Shown: piece after piece, positions 18,501 through 25,988 of the stretch
How positions within the stretch are numbered: the first letter of the stretch is position 1
Layout of the letters: every line of letters starts with the position of its first letter
NCBI RefSeq assembly: GCF_013304385.1
Contig: NZ_JAAITU010000012.1
Span: 1 to 64,000 of the forward strand
Origin: Blautia glucerasea
GTDB taxonomy: Bacteria; Bacillota; Clostridia; Lachnospirales; Lachnospiraceae
Direction: 5' to 3'
DNA length: 64,000 nucleotides
Notes under the pieces: generated by a model
What the model was told of the DNA's origin: nothing
What the model saw: the letters and a program-made list of their open reading frames with translations, nothing else
Database searches by the model: none
Position numbers and translations under genes: made by a program

Positions 18501-19164
18501 CTATATTCCGGATGCTGATAATGTCATCCCCATCACCGATGAAGAATATCTGGACGATGATATCGTATCGCGCCTGTGTGCATGGCTGAAAGCGGTTTAC
18601 GGTGCCGATACGCTGGAAGCAAACCTGGATTACATCGCAAAAGCTCTTGGCAATAAGGGCAGCACCAGCCGGGAGATCATCCGCAACTACTTCCTAAACG
18701 ATTTTTTCAAGGATCACTGCCAGACTTACTCTGTTACCGGTTCCGGCAAGCGTCCGATCTACTGGCTGTTTGACAGTGGCAAGCAGAACGGCTTCAAGGC
18801 ACTGGTTTACCTGCACCGCTATACGCCGGATACCATTGGTAACCTGCGTATCGACTACCTGCACAAGATGCAGCGCGTATATGAATCCGAGATCAACCGG
18901 ATGCAGGATATGATGGATCACAGCGAGAATGCCCGCGAGGTGGCAGCAGCCTCTAAGCGCAAAGATAAACTTGCCAAGCAGCTGAAGGAATGCCGAGAAT
19001 ATGATGAGAAGATCAGCCATCTGGCACTTTCACGTATCGAGCTTGACCTCGATGACGGCGTAAAGGTCAACTACCGTAAGCTCCAGACTGCACAGGACGG
19101 CAAGTTCTATGAGGTTCTGGCGGACAGCAAGAACATCATGGCGAAGCAACGAGGAAAAGTGTGA
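15529..19164 (+). CDS. pglX: BREX-1 adenine-specific DNA methyltransferase PglX
   Basis: The 1211-residue protein is a class I N6-adenine methyltransferase. It has an N-terminal helical region, the SAM-binding motif DPCMGSGHILVYAFD from residue 329 and the catalytic NPPY at 512-515. A target-recognition region (~515-885) and a long helical C-terminus with coiled segments complete it. PglX methylates the non-palindromic BREX site, marking host DNA. The stretch 17041-18180, which encodes everything from NPPY to the end of the recognition region, is clearly more AT-rich than both flanks, suggesting exchange of the specificity domain. SAM and NPPY motifs are intact, so it should be active. Confidence 0.94.
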   Translation: MNKTAIKNFAIWARNKLIADVSYDARLIGIRSEGIAKPLPQSFGGTQFFDIGTAEPYSISGEAVRQRDKLIEVIQQKEKDTDYKTAYQYVIEEVAYTWFNRLIAIRFMEVNDYLPSHIRVLSSESGKLEPDLVTTPFDAELPFTAEEEAQIFQLKQDNKLDEVFRILFLKQCNALNEILPALFEKTKNYTELLLSLSVIDQDGVVYHLIHDIPEDDFSIERGGQVEIIGWLYQYYNTEPKAAAFAKNGKITKEEIPAVTQLFTPDWIVRYMVENSLGRLWVEGHPDCGLKENWKYYLEEAQQEPEVQAKLSEIRKEYAALNPEDIKLIDPCMGSGHILVYAFDVLMQIYESAGYSQRDAAKSILEHNIYGLDIDDRAYQLAYFAVMMKARQYNRRILNGENTCHVYAIQESNSINRAHLKYFGAGMDDIEKNAAKMQLEGLLDTLTDAKEYGSILNVENYNWDLLRRFVAAEDTDGQISMDSVGVEDTAEQLNRLIDIGETMARKYWVTCTNPPYAVTANLSAEVNNYIKDNYSDSKSDLFAVFIERCHQQTVRNGFQAMITQHSWMFLSSFEKLREKMMLTETINMAHLGARAFEEIGGEVVQTTTFVRWSNSLKKYKGTYCRLTDGVSQQAKEKMYLSGENRYHVEQTAFSKIPGKPVAYWASDKMLAMYDSGRTLGSEYKTITGSSTGENATFLKLWQEVSSKKIGFNISSIYNGYGYKWIPCNKGGSFRRWYGNQEYLINWENDGIELKAFATKKNNGKHWSRFLKSLDCFYHEGVSWSKVSTGDFSCRYMPEGFIMESAACAIMPSHEDVFFMLALMNTKITQAVLKMKNPTINMQTGDIIAVPIADVGNKKKNINELTQDNIAKSKEEWDSFEESWDFKKHPLLRNVSTISEAFIQWQAECDDRFNQLKANEEELNRIFIDIYGLQDELTPEVEDKDVTVRKADLQRDIKSLLSYAVGCMFGRYSLDVEGLAYAGGEWDGSKYQSYIPDADNVIPITDEEYLDDDIVSRLCAWLKAVYGADTLEANLDYIAKALGNKGSTSREIIRNYFLNDFFKDHCQTYSVTGSGKRPIYWLFDSGKQNGFKALVYLHRYTPDTIGNLRIDYLHKMQRVYESEINRMQDMMDHSENAREVAAASKRKDKLAKQLKECREYDEKISHLALSRIELDLDDGVKVNYRKLQTAQDGKFYEVLADSKNIMAKQRGKV

Positions 19165-19261
19165 CCGTGCTTGCACGAGTCGCACCTTGACGAGTGCCGA
19201 CATCGAGGCGACAGCCGAGATGGTGAAAGAAAAGAAATAAGAGGAACAGGAGGCGTTTGCA

Positions 19262-19744
19262 ATGATTTTGTACCACGGAAGCAATGTTATCGTAGAACAG
19301 CCGAAACTTATCCGGCAAAATCGCTATCTGGACTTCGGTTTTGGATTTTACACCACCACTAACCGCGATCAGGCAGTGAACTTCGCTCAAAAGGTCACTG
19401 ACCGCCGCAAAACAGGAGCCGCTACGCTCAATATTTATTCCGTAGAGGAAGCTGTGGCTTTCAAGGAGTGCAGCTTGCTGCGCTTTGATAGCCCAGATGA
19501 AGCATGGTTGGATTTTGTAGCTGAGAACCGTCAGGGAACCTATCAGGGAAAGCAACATGACCTGATTTATGGTGCTGTGGCAAATGATGATGTGTACCGC
19601 ACCATTACCCTGTATATGACCGGAGTGTTGGATAAGGAACAGACACTGGCGGCACTCAAGATTCGGAAATTGTTCAACCAGCTGGTGTTTGCAACTGAGA
19701 AGTCCCTGCAATATTTGCATTTTGAAGGGAGGGAGCTTGTATGA
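19262..19744 (+). CDS. DUF3990 protein, ADP-ribosyltransferase-like
   Basis: This 160-residue protein opens [17 protein letters not shown] and has [19 protein letters not shown] at ~22-40. It ends with the DUF3990 motif [17 protein letters not shown]. The family belongs, to my knowledge, to the ADP-ribosyltransferase superfamily; His5 (YHG), Tyr30 (FYTT) and the late Gln/Glu (NQLVFATEK) are candidates for the H-Y-E/Q triad. A toxin or effector role is inferred from that fold and from the linked small genes. AGGAGG at 19248-19253 gives 8-base spacing. Its stop overlaps the next start by 4 bases. Confidence 0.75.
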   Translation: MILYHGSNVIVEQPKLIRQNRYLDFGFGFYTTTNRDQAVNFAQKVTDRRKTGAATLNIYSVEEAVAFKECSLLRFDSPDEAWLDFVAENRQGTYQGKQHDLIYGAVANDDVYRTITLYMTGVLDKEQTLAALKIRKLFNQLVFATEKSLQYLHFEGRELV

Positions 19745-19980
19745 ACGAAGATCAGTTCAGCGCAATGCTTGCAATCATTGTGCCGCCCATCATCGAACAG
19801 ATTACCAAAAACAGCAATGTGGATGATGAAAAAGCGATTTCCCGCTTTTATCAGTCCAAGCTCTATCAGGAACTTTCGGATGAAAAATCAAAATTGTGGC
19901 ATTACAGCCCGATGACGCTGTATACCATGTATCAAGATGAACTTCTGACAGGCTCCTATGATTACCCGGAGGAGGCGTGA
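19741..19980 (+). CDS. Small acidic protein linked to DUF3990 (79 aa)
   Basis: The ATGA overlap with the DUF3990 stop implies translational coupling. The protein is helical, [20 protein letters not shown] at the start and [19 protein letters not shown] near the end, without a signal peptide or known catalytic motif. Position and size fit an antitoxin or accessory partner of the DUF3990 protein. I do not recognise the family with certainty. Confidence 0.6.
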   Translation: MNEDQFSAMLAIIVPPIIEQITKNSNVDDEKAISRFYQSKLYQELSDEKSKLWHYSPMTLYTMYQDELLTGSYDYPEEA

Positions 19981-19983
19981 GCG

Positions 19984-20205
19984 ATGAGCAAAGAATCCAA
20001 TTTTTTGATTTATTGCATGGAGCGGTACCGTCATTTCAAAGGGCTTTCCGGTGCAGATGTGGCAAAGACTTTTGAAGAGTATGGCATCTATGGGTATATC
20101 ACAAAGTATTTTGAATCACTGCACACAATGGGGGACCATTGCATCGTGCAGGATATTGACGATTATATTAGCAGCATCACAGGCAATAAACGGATCAAGG
20201 CGTAA
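19984..20205 (+). CDS. DUF3791-like small protein (73 aa)
   Basis: The 73-residue protein contains FLIYCMERYRHFKGLSG and EEYGIYGYITKYFESLHTMG, ending in a short DIDDYIS helix, which matches the DUF3791 pattern. DUF3791 genes commonly accompany DUF3990 genes, so these three ORFs form one module. GGAGG at ~19970 precedes the ATG. The two small proteins may neutralise or target the ART-like protein; this is inference from gene linkage only. Confidence 0.65.
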   Translation: MSKESNFLIYCMERYRHFKGLSGADVAKTFEEYGIYGYITKYFESLHTMGDHCIVQDIDDYISSITGNKRIKA

Positions 20206-20259
20206 CTGCCTGTATGATATTCCCCAAAGGGCGGAATCTATCAAGTAAAGGAAATTGAT

Positions 20260-22782
20260 ATGGCAGAATTGAACCTGAAACAAATTATAGACCGCCTGAA
20301 TGCGGAATTTACCGGGGAGACCCGGAAACTGGTTTTCTGGTACGATGACAAGGCAGAATTTGCCGAGGATATGGAGACGGTGGAGCTTCAGAATGCGAAG
20401 ATCTACCATCTCCAGCCGGATAACCAGTTCTATACAAAGTATTTTCTGGAGCGTGTGGATAAGACCACGAATTATCTGATTTATGCACCGTTTCCGAAGC
20501 CGGATGTAAGGGACAACCATCTGGAAGACACAATGCTGTATTCCAGACGGTTTTTTGCCGACCGTGCTTCCCTCCTGTCGGTTGACCTGGGTATTGAGGA
20601 AAAGTACAAGCCGGTTATTGAGAAGCACATCAAATTTTTCGCCAACAAAGAGCGCACTCAGCGGTTCTATGATTTGGAAATCGAAAACTTCAATGAAGAA
20701 AATATCCTTGTCGGTCTGCTCAGTGCAGTCTGCAAGGCGCGTACCTGCTCTTTTGAGGAAGTCGTGCGCATCGTGTTGATGGATGGCGAGTTGATGGACA
20801 ATGCTTTCTTGCAGGAGTTTGAAAAATACGACCTGCTGTCTGCATTCTGGCAGCTCTGTGAGCAGCATTTCGGATACACCGATACAAAACCGAGTTTGGA
20901 ACGGCTGCTGGTAACATTGTTCGTTACTTATACTGGGCGATATGTGCAGGCAGAGCTTCCGGCAGCATGGAAGAGCTTTGTCTCCTACAAGTCAGGCAAT
21001 ATTATCGCATTCCTCGATAGCCTGATGAACAGCGTTCTGTACAGGGACAAATACGATGCTCTGTCGGCACACGTTGCCAAAGGGCTGAATGTTTTTTCGG
21101 CATTTGCAGGAATGCGAGTGGACGATTTGATGGAGTGCGATACTTTCCTTGTCGTGGATCAGGTGCTGGTAAAGTGGCTCATTGGCAGACTTGTTTCGGA
21201 AGATATCGGTGCAATCGTAAACGGATTTACCATTCCGGAACTCTGTGAAAAACGGGCTAAAATGCACTTTGGCAGAAAGACTGGAAAGATCTATCAGATG
21301 CTTTCCAGTGCATACAGCATGGTGAAGGAAGCGGATTACCATGCTGCAGATGGCTTAAAGCCAATCATCGACCGATATCTTGCTGCGGATTACAATATGG
21401 ATCAGCAGTATCGGAATTTCTACTATTATTACGACCAGCTGGAGAGCACGGAAAGCTTTGAGCCGCTTCGGGAACTGGTGGAAAATATCTACACGAACGA
21501 ATATCTGGCTTGCCTGCTCCCTGCCTGGAATGCTGGAATCCAGCAGGATGCCGCATTTTCGGTAATTCCGTTGCAGCGGGATTTTTACAATGCCAATCTG
21601 CGATATACCAAAGAACGCACGGTGGTCATCATTTCGGATGCCATGCGTTACGAGGTCGGACAGGAATTGTTTGCCCGAATGCAGGATGACCCCAAATGCA
21701 CGGCAAAACTTTCTGTGCAGCTGAGTGTTCTTCCGTCTTATACGAGGCTTGGCATGGCAGCGCTTTTGCCGCATAAGACTCTGGAGATGACGGATGACTT
21801 TCAGGTACTGGCAGATGGTATCCTTTGCGATAATCTGGCCGGTCGGCAGCAGGTGCTGCAAAGCTATACCCCGGATAGTGTCTGTGTACAGTTCGATGAT
21901 ATCAAAAATTTGAAAGTGGCAGAGCTGCGAGATGTGCTGACAAAACGTCAGATTATCTATGTATATCATAATCAGATTGACGCGCGTGGAGACAAGGCAA
22001 ATACCGAGGATGAGGTATTTCATGCGTGTGAGGAAGCCGTTCAGGAAATTATGGATCTGATTCATAGAATCTCCGTCAGCGGCAACACCTATCATTTTAT
22101 CGTTACTGCCGATCATGGCTTTATTTATAAGCGTGATAAGCTGACAGAAAGTGACAAAATCTCCGGGAAAAGCGCGGACAAAGTATTTGTCAATCGCAGA
22201 TTTATTGTGTCCAAGGCGGCACTGGAAGATGACGGCATCGACCATATGAGCATGGGACGCGTTCTGGGGAATGAGGACAGCAAGGAGGTGTCCTATCCTG
22301 TCAGCAGCAATGTCTTTAAGGTGACCGGAGGCGGTGCTAACTATGTGCATGGCGGTTCCTCGCCGCAGGAAATGCTGGTGCCGGTGCTGGAGTTTAAGAT
22401 GGAACGTGGTCACATGGAGACAAAGAATGCAGAGATTGCTCTGGTCAGCATCGTCCATAAGATTACGAACCTGATCACTTCCATGGATTTTATCCAGTCG
22501 GATGCCGTCAGTGATACTGTAAAAGCGGCAAAATACCGTATTTTCTTCCTCTCGGAAGACAATGAGAAAATCTCGAACGAAAACAGTTATGTGGCGGACA
22601 GTCGTGAGGAAAATGCGCAGAAGCGTATCTTCCGGATGCGGTTCACATTCAAGAATAAGAAATACGACAAGGACAAGCAGTATTACCTTGTGGTTTACGA
22701 CGAAGAAAGCGGTCTGGAGCAGTGGAGGCAGCCTGTTATCATGGACATTGCCTTTGCAGATGACTTTGGATTCGGATTCTGA
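20260..22782 (+). CDS. pglZ: BREX-1 alkaline-phosphatase-superfamily protein PglZ (type A)
   Basis: The 840-residue protein has the metal-binding landmarks of the alkaline phosphatase superfamily: VVIISDAMRYEVG with Asp460, and IVTADHGFIYKRD with Asp618 and His619. A C-terminal beta-rich region follows (GGGANYVHGGSSPQEM, then an appended domain from ~735). PglZ is essential for BREX and is proposed to hydrolyse phosphodiester bonds. It resumes the canonical order after the DUF3990 insertion, 54 bases after the DUF3791 gene, with an AAGGAA ribosome site. Codon use again resembles brxC. Confidence 0.94.
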   Translation: MAELNLKQIIDRLNAEFTGETRKLVFWYDDKAEFAEDMETVELQNAKIYHLQPDNQFYTKYFLERVDKTTNYLIYAPFPKPDVRDNHLEDTMLYSRRFFADRASLLSVDLGIEEKYKPVIEKHIKFFANKERTQRFYDLEIENFNEENILVGLLSAVCKARTCSFEEVVRIVLMDGELMDNAFLQEFEKYDLLSAFWQLCEQHFGYTDTKPSLERLLVTLFVTYTGRYVQAELPAAWKSFVSYKSGNIIAFLDSLMNSVLYRDKYDALSAHVAKGLNVFSAFAGMRVDDLMECDTFLVVDQVLVKWLIGRLVSEDIGAIVNGFTIPELCEKRAKMHFGRKTGKIYQMLSSAYSMVKEADYHAADGLKPIIDRYLAADYNMDQQYRNFYYYYDQLESTESFEPLRELVENIYTNEYLACLLPAWNAGIQQDAAFSVIPLQRDFYNANLRYTKERTVVIISDAMRYEVGQELFARMQDDPKCTAKLSVQLSVLPSYTRLGMAALLPHKTLEMTDDFQVLADGILCDNLAGRQQVLQSYTPDSVCVQFDDIKNLKVAELRDVLTKRQIIYVYHNQIDARGDKANTEDEVFHACEEAVQEIMDLIHRISVSGNTYHFIVTADHGFIYKRDKLTESDKISGKSADKVFVNRRFIVSKAALEDDGIDHMSMGRVLGNEDSKEVSYPVSSNVFKVTGGGANYVHGGSSPQEMLVPVLEFKMERGHMETKNAEIALVSIVHKITNLITSMDFIQSDAVSDTVKAAKYRIFFLSEDNEKISNENSYVADSREENAQKRIFRMRFTFKNKKYDKDKQYYLVVYDEESGLEQWRQPVIMDIAFADDFGFGF

Positions 22783-22805
22783 TATAGAGGAGGCAGGAAT
22801 TCCGT

Positions 22806-24926
22806 ATGGAAATGATGGATATGGCGGCAGATGATACCCGTGAAGTACTGCGTCGGAAGCTGCGCAGCAACTTTGACGGTCGGATCGTCCGCAAAGACCT
22901 GACAAAGAAAATAAAAGAAGGAGCGAATGTTCCGGTCTATGTGCTGGAGTTCCTGCTGGGTCAGTATTGTAGTTCAGACGATGAGACAATCATTGAGCAG
23001 GGCGTTCAGAATGTAAAACGCATTCTGGCAGATAATTTTGTCCGCCCAGATGAGGCTCAGAAAATTCTCTCACAACTGCGTAAGAACGGGAGCCATACCA
23101 TTATTGATATGGTGACCGTGCATCTGGACATCAAAAAGGATTGCTTTTTTGCAGAGTTCTCTAACCTTGGTCTCACCAATGTGCCGATTACGGATGATTA
23201 TCCGGAAAAATATGACCGGCTGCTTTGCGGCGGTATCTGGTGCATCGTGCAGCTGGAATATGAATCCGAGGGAGACAGCAGCTTTGGAATCACGGATATA
23301 GATGGACAGCCGATTTCTTCTAAACAGAAAAAGCAGAAGGATATCTCTCCCATCAGCATCCATAAGCTGACTCCGATTCAGATGCCCCATATCGACATTG
23401 AAGAAGTTCGAGAGGGACGCAAGGCATTCACACAGGAAGAGTGGATGGATGTTATGTTGCGTTCCTGCGGATATGAGCCGGAACAGTTGAACAATCGGGA
23501 AAAATGGCTGCTGCTTGCGCGTATGCTGCCGTTGGTGGAGAACAACTTCAATCTCTGTGAGTTGGGGCCGCGCAGCACAGGCAAGTCCCATATCTATAAA
23601 GAAATCAGCCCGAACAGTATCCTGGTATCCGGTGGTCAGACGACCGTTGCAAATTTGTTTTACAATATGGGGCGCAAAACCGTAGGTTTGGTAGGCATAT
23701 GGGACTGCGTGGCCTTTGATGAGGTTGCCGGAATCAAGTTTAAGGACAAAGACGGCATTCAGATTATGAAAGATTATATGGCTTCCGGCTCCTTTGCCCG
23801 TGGCAAAGAGGAAAAGGCAGCATCGGCATCTATGGTCTTTGTAGGAAACATTAATCAGAGCGTGGATGTGTTGCTCAAGACTTCCTCTCTGTTTGACCCG
23901 TTCCCGCCGGAGATGGGAACGGACACAGCCTTTCTTGACCGTCTGCATTGCTACATTCCAGGCTGGGAGATTCCGAAGTTCCGTCCGGAGCATTTTACAA
24001 ACGATTACGGCTTTATCACGGATTACTTGGCAGAGTTTATTCGAGAACTGCGGAAAGAACAGTATGGTGATGCGTTGGATAAGTATTTCCGCCTTGGAAA
24101 GAACCTGAACCAGCGCGATACGATTGCTGTCCGCAAGATTGTAGGCGGCTATGTGAAATTGCTGTATCCGGATGGGGAGTTCACGAAGGAACAGATTGAA
24201 GAAATTCTTGTATTTGCGCTGGAAATGCGCCGTCGCGTCAAGGAGCAGCTGAAAAAACTGGGTGGAATGGAGTTCTATGATGTGAACTTCAGCTATATCG
24301 ACCTTGATACCTTTGAAGAAAAATTTGTTTCCGTGCCAGAGCAGGGCGGCGGAAAGCTCATCCCCGATGGCATCTGCAATCCTGGACAGGTATATACTGT
24401 AAGTCAGGGCAAGTCTGGTATGATCGGCGTATTCCGCCTTGAGAGCCAGATGCTGCCCGGCAACGGAAAATTTGAGCGCACTGGCCTTGGCAGCGACCGT
24501 GATTGCAAGGAATCCACGAATACGGCGTTCAATTTCCTGAAAGCAAACGGAAATCGTATCAGTGGCAGCATCAGTACCACGATGCGGGATTACATCATCA
24601 ACTATCAGGATTTACAGGGCATTGGCATGACCGGAAAGCTGGCATTGCCTACATTGATTGCACTATGCAGCATCGCTCTTGGACGGCCTACGGTCAGTAC
24701 ACTTGCCGTGCTGGGAGAAATCAGTATTAGTGGCACGATTCTGAAGGTGGACGAGCTTGCCAATAGTTTGCAGGTGTGTCTCGATAGCGGAGCAAAGAAA
24801 GTGCTGCTTCCGATTACCAGTGCAGCAGACCTTGGCACCGTGCCGCCGGAGCTGGTGGGCAGTTTTAATCTGATTTTCTACAGCAGCGCGGAAGATGCGG
24901 TGTTTAAGGCGTTGGGAGTAGAGTAA
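22806..24926 (+). CDS. brxL: BREX AAA+/Lon-like protein BrxL
   Basis: The 706-residue protein has an N-terminal helical domain (~1-180), an AAA+ core with Walker A GPRSTGKSH (residues 254-262) and GIWDCVAFDEVAG as Walker B. A C-terminal Lon-like domain (~500-706) ends it. In the Lon part, the segment GMTGKLALPTLIALCS stands where Lon has its PSAG serine, and LKVDELANSLQ stands where Lon has its catalytic lysine, so the Ser-Lys dyad is not visible. This agrees with BrxL being a DNA-engaging, MCM-like ATPase rather than a protease. It closes the type 1 core: brxA-brxB-brxC-pglX-pglZ-brxL. Confidence 0.93.
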   Translation: MEMMDMAADDTREVLRRKLRSNFDGRIVRKDLTKKIKEGANVPVYVLEFLLGQYCSSDDETIIEQGVQNVKRILADNFVRPDEAQKILSQLRKNGSHTIIDMVTVHLDIKKDCFFAEFSNLGLTNVPITDDYPEKYDRLLCGGIWCIVQLEYESEGDSSFGITDIDGQPISSKQKKQKDISPISIHKLTPIQMPHIDIEEVREGRKAFTQEEWMDVMLRSCGYEPEQLNNREKWLLLARMLPLVENNFNLCELGPRSTGKSHIYKEISPNSILVSGGQTTVANLFYNMGRKTVGLVGIWDCVAFDEVAGIKFKDKDGIQIMKDYMASGSFARGKEEKAASASMVFVGNINQSVDVLLKTSSLFDPFPPEMGTDTAFLDRLHCYIPGWEIPKFRPEHFTNDYGFITDYLAEFIRELRKEQYGDALDKYFRLGKNLNQRDTIAVRKIVGGYVKLLYPDGEFTKEQIEEILVFALEMRRRVKEQLKKLGGMEFYDVNFSYIDLDTFEEKFVSVPEQGGGKLIPDGICNPGQVYTVSQGKSGMIGVFRLESQMLPGNGKFERTGLGSDRDCKESTNTAFNFLKANGNRISGSISTTMRDYIINYQDLQGIGMTGKLALPTLIALCSIALGRPTVSTLAVLGEISISGTILKVDELANSLQVCLDSGAKKVLLPITSAADLGTVPPELVGSFNLIFYSSAEDAVFKALGVE

Positions 24927-24959
24927 CAGGTCTCTGAATGAAAGAAGGTGTTTTTGCTT

Positions 24960-25988
24960 ATGCCGTATAAGGTGCAATCTTCGGAAAAATTAAGAAAATC
25001 AGGTGCTGACTTTGAGACAAAGGCGATGCTTTATCTTTTGAATTTTCGGGAAGATAGTTCGCAAATCAACTATTTTGTCGTGGATTTTTTTAATGATATT
25101 ACAGGAATGGACAGAATGGCAAGAAAGCTTTGGGATGTCCAGTCAAAGGCATCAAAAACCGGTTCTGCGAAAACAATCGGTCGGGAGCTTGTTACTCTAT
25201 ATAAAAACCATGTGAGCGATTTTGATTTTTTTACATATATTATTTTTTTAGGTGGCGTTCCGGATACTTTCAGGATTGATGCTAAACAGAATGTCTTTCA
25301 GTCCACAAATATTACTCCTAAGGCTTTGAAAAGCGTACTTTCAGGTCTGAAAGAAGAATGCACGGAAAAGGAGTATATCGAATCAGATAAGATAACGGAT
25401 GAATCATTAGAAAAGTTTCTAAAGTTGGTTTGGTTTGTTGTGGATGATAAAGAACCGGCGGATTACATTAAGGCGATTATTAGTAACCATCCCAAAATAG
25501 TTCCATCAGATTCTGAACTGATTGCTATTTTTAATGAAATCAGGAATAAACAATCAGAAAAGAAAAATACGATTGTTGAAGGAGTTGTGATAGATCATAT
25601 TGATGAAGTGCTTTCGTATGGTCGTCACCTGACAACATCAGAAATCAGATTGCTTGTTCTACAAAGAATTATTAATAGTAATCCTCTTGAAAGAGGAGTT
25701 CCTACACCGTTTATTGAGATAGTTTCAAAATTTCCTGAAGAGCAGAGGCAATCAATGATTGAACAATGCCAGCGATCTTTATGTATGGCGTTATTCAATA
25801 ATTCCGCTGCACAGGGGTTTTGGAAATTATTTGAAGAAATATATACTTTGCTAATGAAATACCCGAACAGGAATATTGACTTTATTTTCCAGCAGATTGC
25901 TGATGTCGTAATTGATGAATGCCCTAACTTCGATGTGTTATCACTTAAGTATTTTATAGCAAAGATTAAGGAGGGATTACTTCCATGA
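24960..25988 (+). CDS. Putative PD-(D/E)XK nuclease of DUF4297/Cap4 type, defence effector
   Basis: This 342-residue protein is not recognised with certainty. Its N-terminus reads SGADFETKAMLYLL (Glu19), FFNDITG (Asp46) and WDVQSKAS (Gln61, Lys63). That E...D...QxK spacing is typical of Mrr/DUF4297-like nucleases such as Cap4 and the LmuA effector of Lamassu. The rest is helical and unremarkable. The ATG at 24960 follows a GAAAGAAGG stretch; a GTG at 24948 is possible. It overlaps the ATPase gene by 4 bases (ATGA). DNA is AT-rich relative to brxL. Nuclease activity is inferred. Confidence 0.6.
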   Translation: MPYKVQSSEKLRKSGADFETKAMLYLLNFREDSSQINYFVVDFFNDITGMDRMARKLWDVQSKASKTGSAKTIGRELVTLYKNHVSDFDFFTYIIFLGGVPDTFRIDAKQNVFQSTNITPKALKSVLSGLKEECTEKEYIESDKITDESLEKFLKLVWFVVDDKEPADYIKAIISNHPKIVPSDSELIAIFNEIRNKQSEKKNTIVEGVVIDHIDEVLSYGRHLTTSEIRLLVLQRIINSNPLERGVPTPFIEIVSKFPEEQRQSMIEQCQRSLCMALFNNSAAQGFWKLFEEIYTLLMKYPNRNIDFIFQQIADVVIDECPNFDVLSLKYFIAKIKEGLLP

